Part shown: positions 45,738-46,023 of the stretch, one piece after another | How the letters are laid out: every line of letters begins with the position of its first letter | How positions within the stretch are numbered: the stretch's first letter is position 1 | Assembly: GCA_017936375.1 (NCBI GenBank) | Contig: JAGBFR010000038.1 | Span: 1-46,023, forward strand | Source of the DNA: Clostridia bacterium | GTDB taxonomy: Bacteria > Bacillota > Clostridia > Christensenellales > Aristaeellaceae | Reading direction: 5' to 3' | Length of the DNA stretch: 46,023 nucleotides | Notes under the pieces: model-generated | The model's database searches: none | The model's input: only the letters and a program-made list of their open reading frames with translations | What the model was told of the DNA's origin: nothing | Made by a program: the position numbers and the translations under genes

Positions 45738-45777
45738 CTGGCACATCCTTGTTCTGCATGGAACATTGCAGAGCCAG
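45738..45777 (+). promoter_or_regulatory. rpsF leader hairpin
   Basis: CTGGC (45738-45742) pairs with GCCAG (45773-45777), stacked directly on TCTGCA/TGCAGA (45753-45758, 45767-45772), leaving a 10-nt bulge on the 5' side. Its place between promoter and ribosome site fits feedback by S6:S18, but the known CCG bulge was not seen. Confidence 0.45.
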
Positions 45778-45801
45778 AGTCCAAAAGGAGGTGAAAGGAT
45801 C

Positions 45802-46023
45802 ATGAATAAGTACGAACTGATCTACATCATCGATACCGCCGTCGAGGAGACTGCCCGCAAGGAGCTCATCGAGAAGTTCAACGGTATCATCGCTGCCAAC
45901 GGCGGCGAGGTTGTCAAGGTTGAGGAGTGGGGCAAGCGCCGCCTGGCCTACGCCATCGACTACAAGACCGAAGGTTACTACGTGTACGTTGCTTTCAACG
46001 CGGCTTCCGAGCTGCCGAAGGAG
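45802..46023 (+). CDS. rpsF: 30S ribosomal protein S6, 5' part (runs off the window)
   Basis: The first 74 codons are present: MNKYELIYIIDTAVEETARKELI, then GGEVVKVEEWGKRRLAYAIDYKTEGYYVYVAFNA. The KYE start, WGKRRLAYxI and EGYYV motifs are diagnostic of bS6. AAAGGAGGTGAAAGG sits about 5-10 nt before the ATG, a very strong ribosome site. In Firmicutes rpsF leads ssb and rpsR, which should lie just beyond the right edge. Confidence 0.96.
   Translation, partial: MNKYELIYIIDTAVEETARKELIEKFNGIIAANGGEVVKVEEWGKRRLAYAIDYKTEGYYVYVAFNAASELPKE

Overview
The window looks like a chromosomal segment of a high-GC member of the Clostridia (Firmicutes), probably an uncultured gut lineage. The evidence is AGGAGG-type ribosome binding sites, RNase Y, the ruvC-ruvA-ruvB-queA-tgt-yajC-TIGR04086 order, a DUF4250 gene, an obgE-yhbY pair, lipoprotein-type sugar ABC transport and no outer-membrane genes. 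I cannot name a genus from sequence alone. Third-position G/C is very high, so long open frames occur antisense to almost every gene; these were discarded.

Layout. 1-124: leftward tRNA-Ile and partial tRNA-Asn. 305-4210: TrkA/TrkH potassium uptake and a Gfo/Idh/MocA oxidoreductase. 4405-6483: an EF-G-like GTPase with an atypical guanine-specificity motif. 6856-8757: rny (RNase Y) behind a ~275-nt structured leader. 8867-13291: recQ, a GT-C type membrane glycosyltransferase and an Ldh2-family dehydrogenase. 13395-17487: a TRAP-type permease pair divergent from a LysR regulator and a MATE exporter. 17494-19836: a compact AT-richer island bounded by two near-identical ~57-60 bp repeats. It carries a Cro/C1 repressor, a membrane zinc-ribbon/SHOCT protein and two paralogous secreted proteins. 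20121-23772: typA and prfC, leftward. 24128-28163: an SH3-like exported protein divergent from a sugar ABC binding protein with two permeases. 28268-32884: a second MATE exporter and argG-argH, leftward. 33204-38341: Holliday-junction genes ruvC/A/B with DUF4250, then queuosine genes queA and tgt. 38366-40024: a GH2 beta-glucuronidase-like enzyme. 40136-43783: yajC, a TIGR04086 membrane protein, an HTH-TPR regulator and an MFS transporter. 43831-45497: yhbY and obgE, leftward. 45802-46023: start of rpsF.

How it works together. Most of the window is housekeeping: K+ uptake, translation GTPases, RNA decay, recombination, tRNA modification and arginine synthesis. Between these sit small carbon-uptake and efflux modules. 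Promoters are very readable, and more than a dozen have a 17-bp spacer. GC-rich interspersed repeats sit near gene ends, sometimes acting as terminators.

The two most unusual items are the rny leader and the repeat-bounded island. In the rny leader one 14-nt segment can pair either with an upstream arm or with a downstream arm that covers the TTG start codon. The island has a pair of matched TAGAA-N5-TTCTA operators between its divergent genes.
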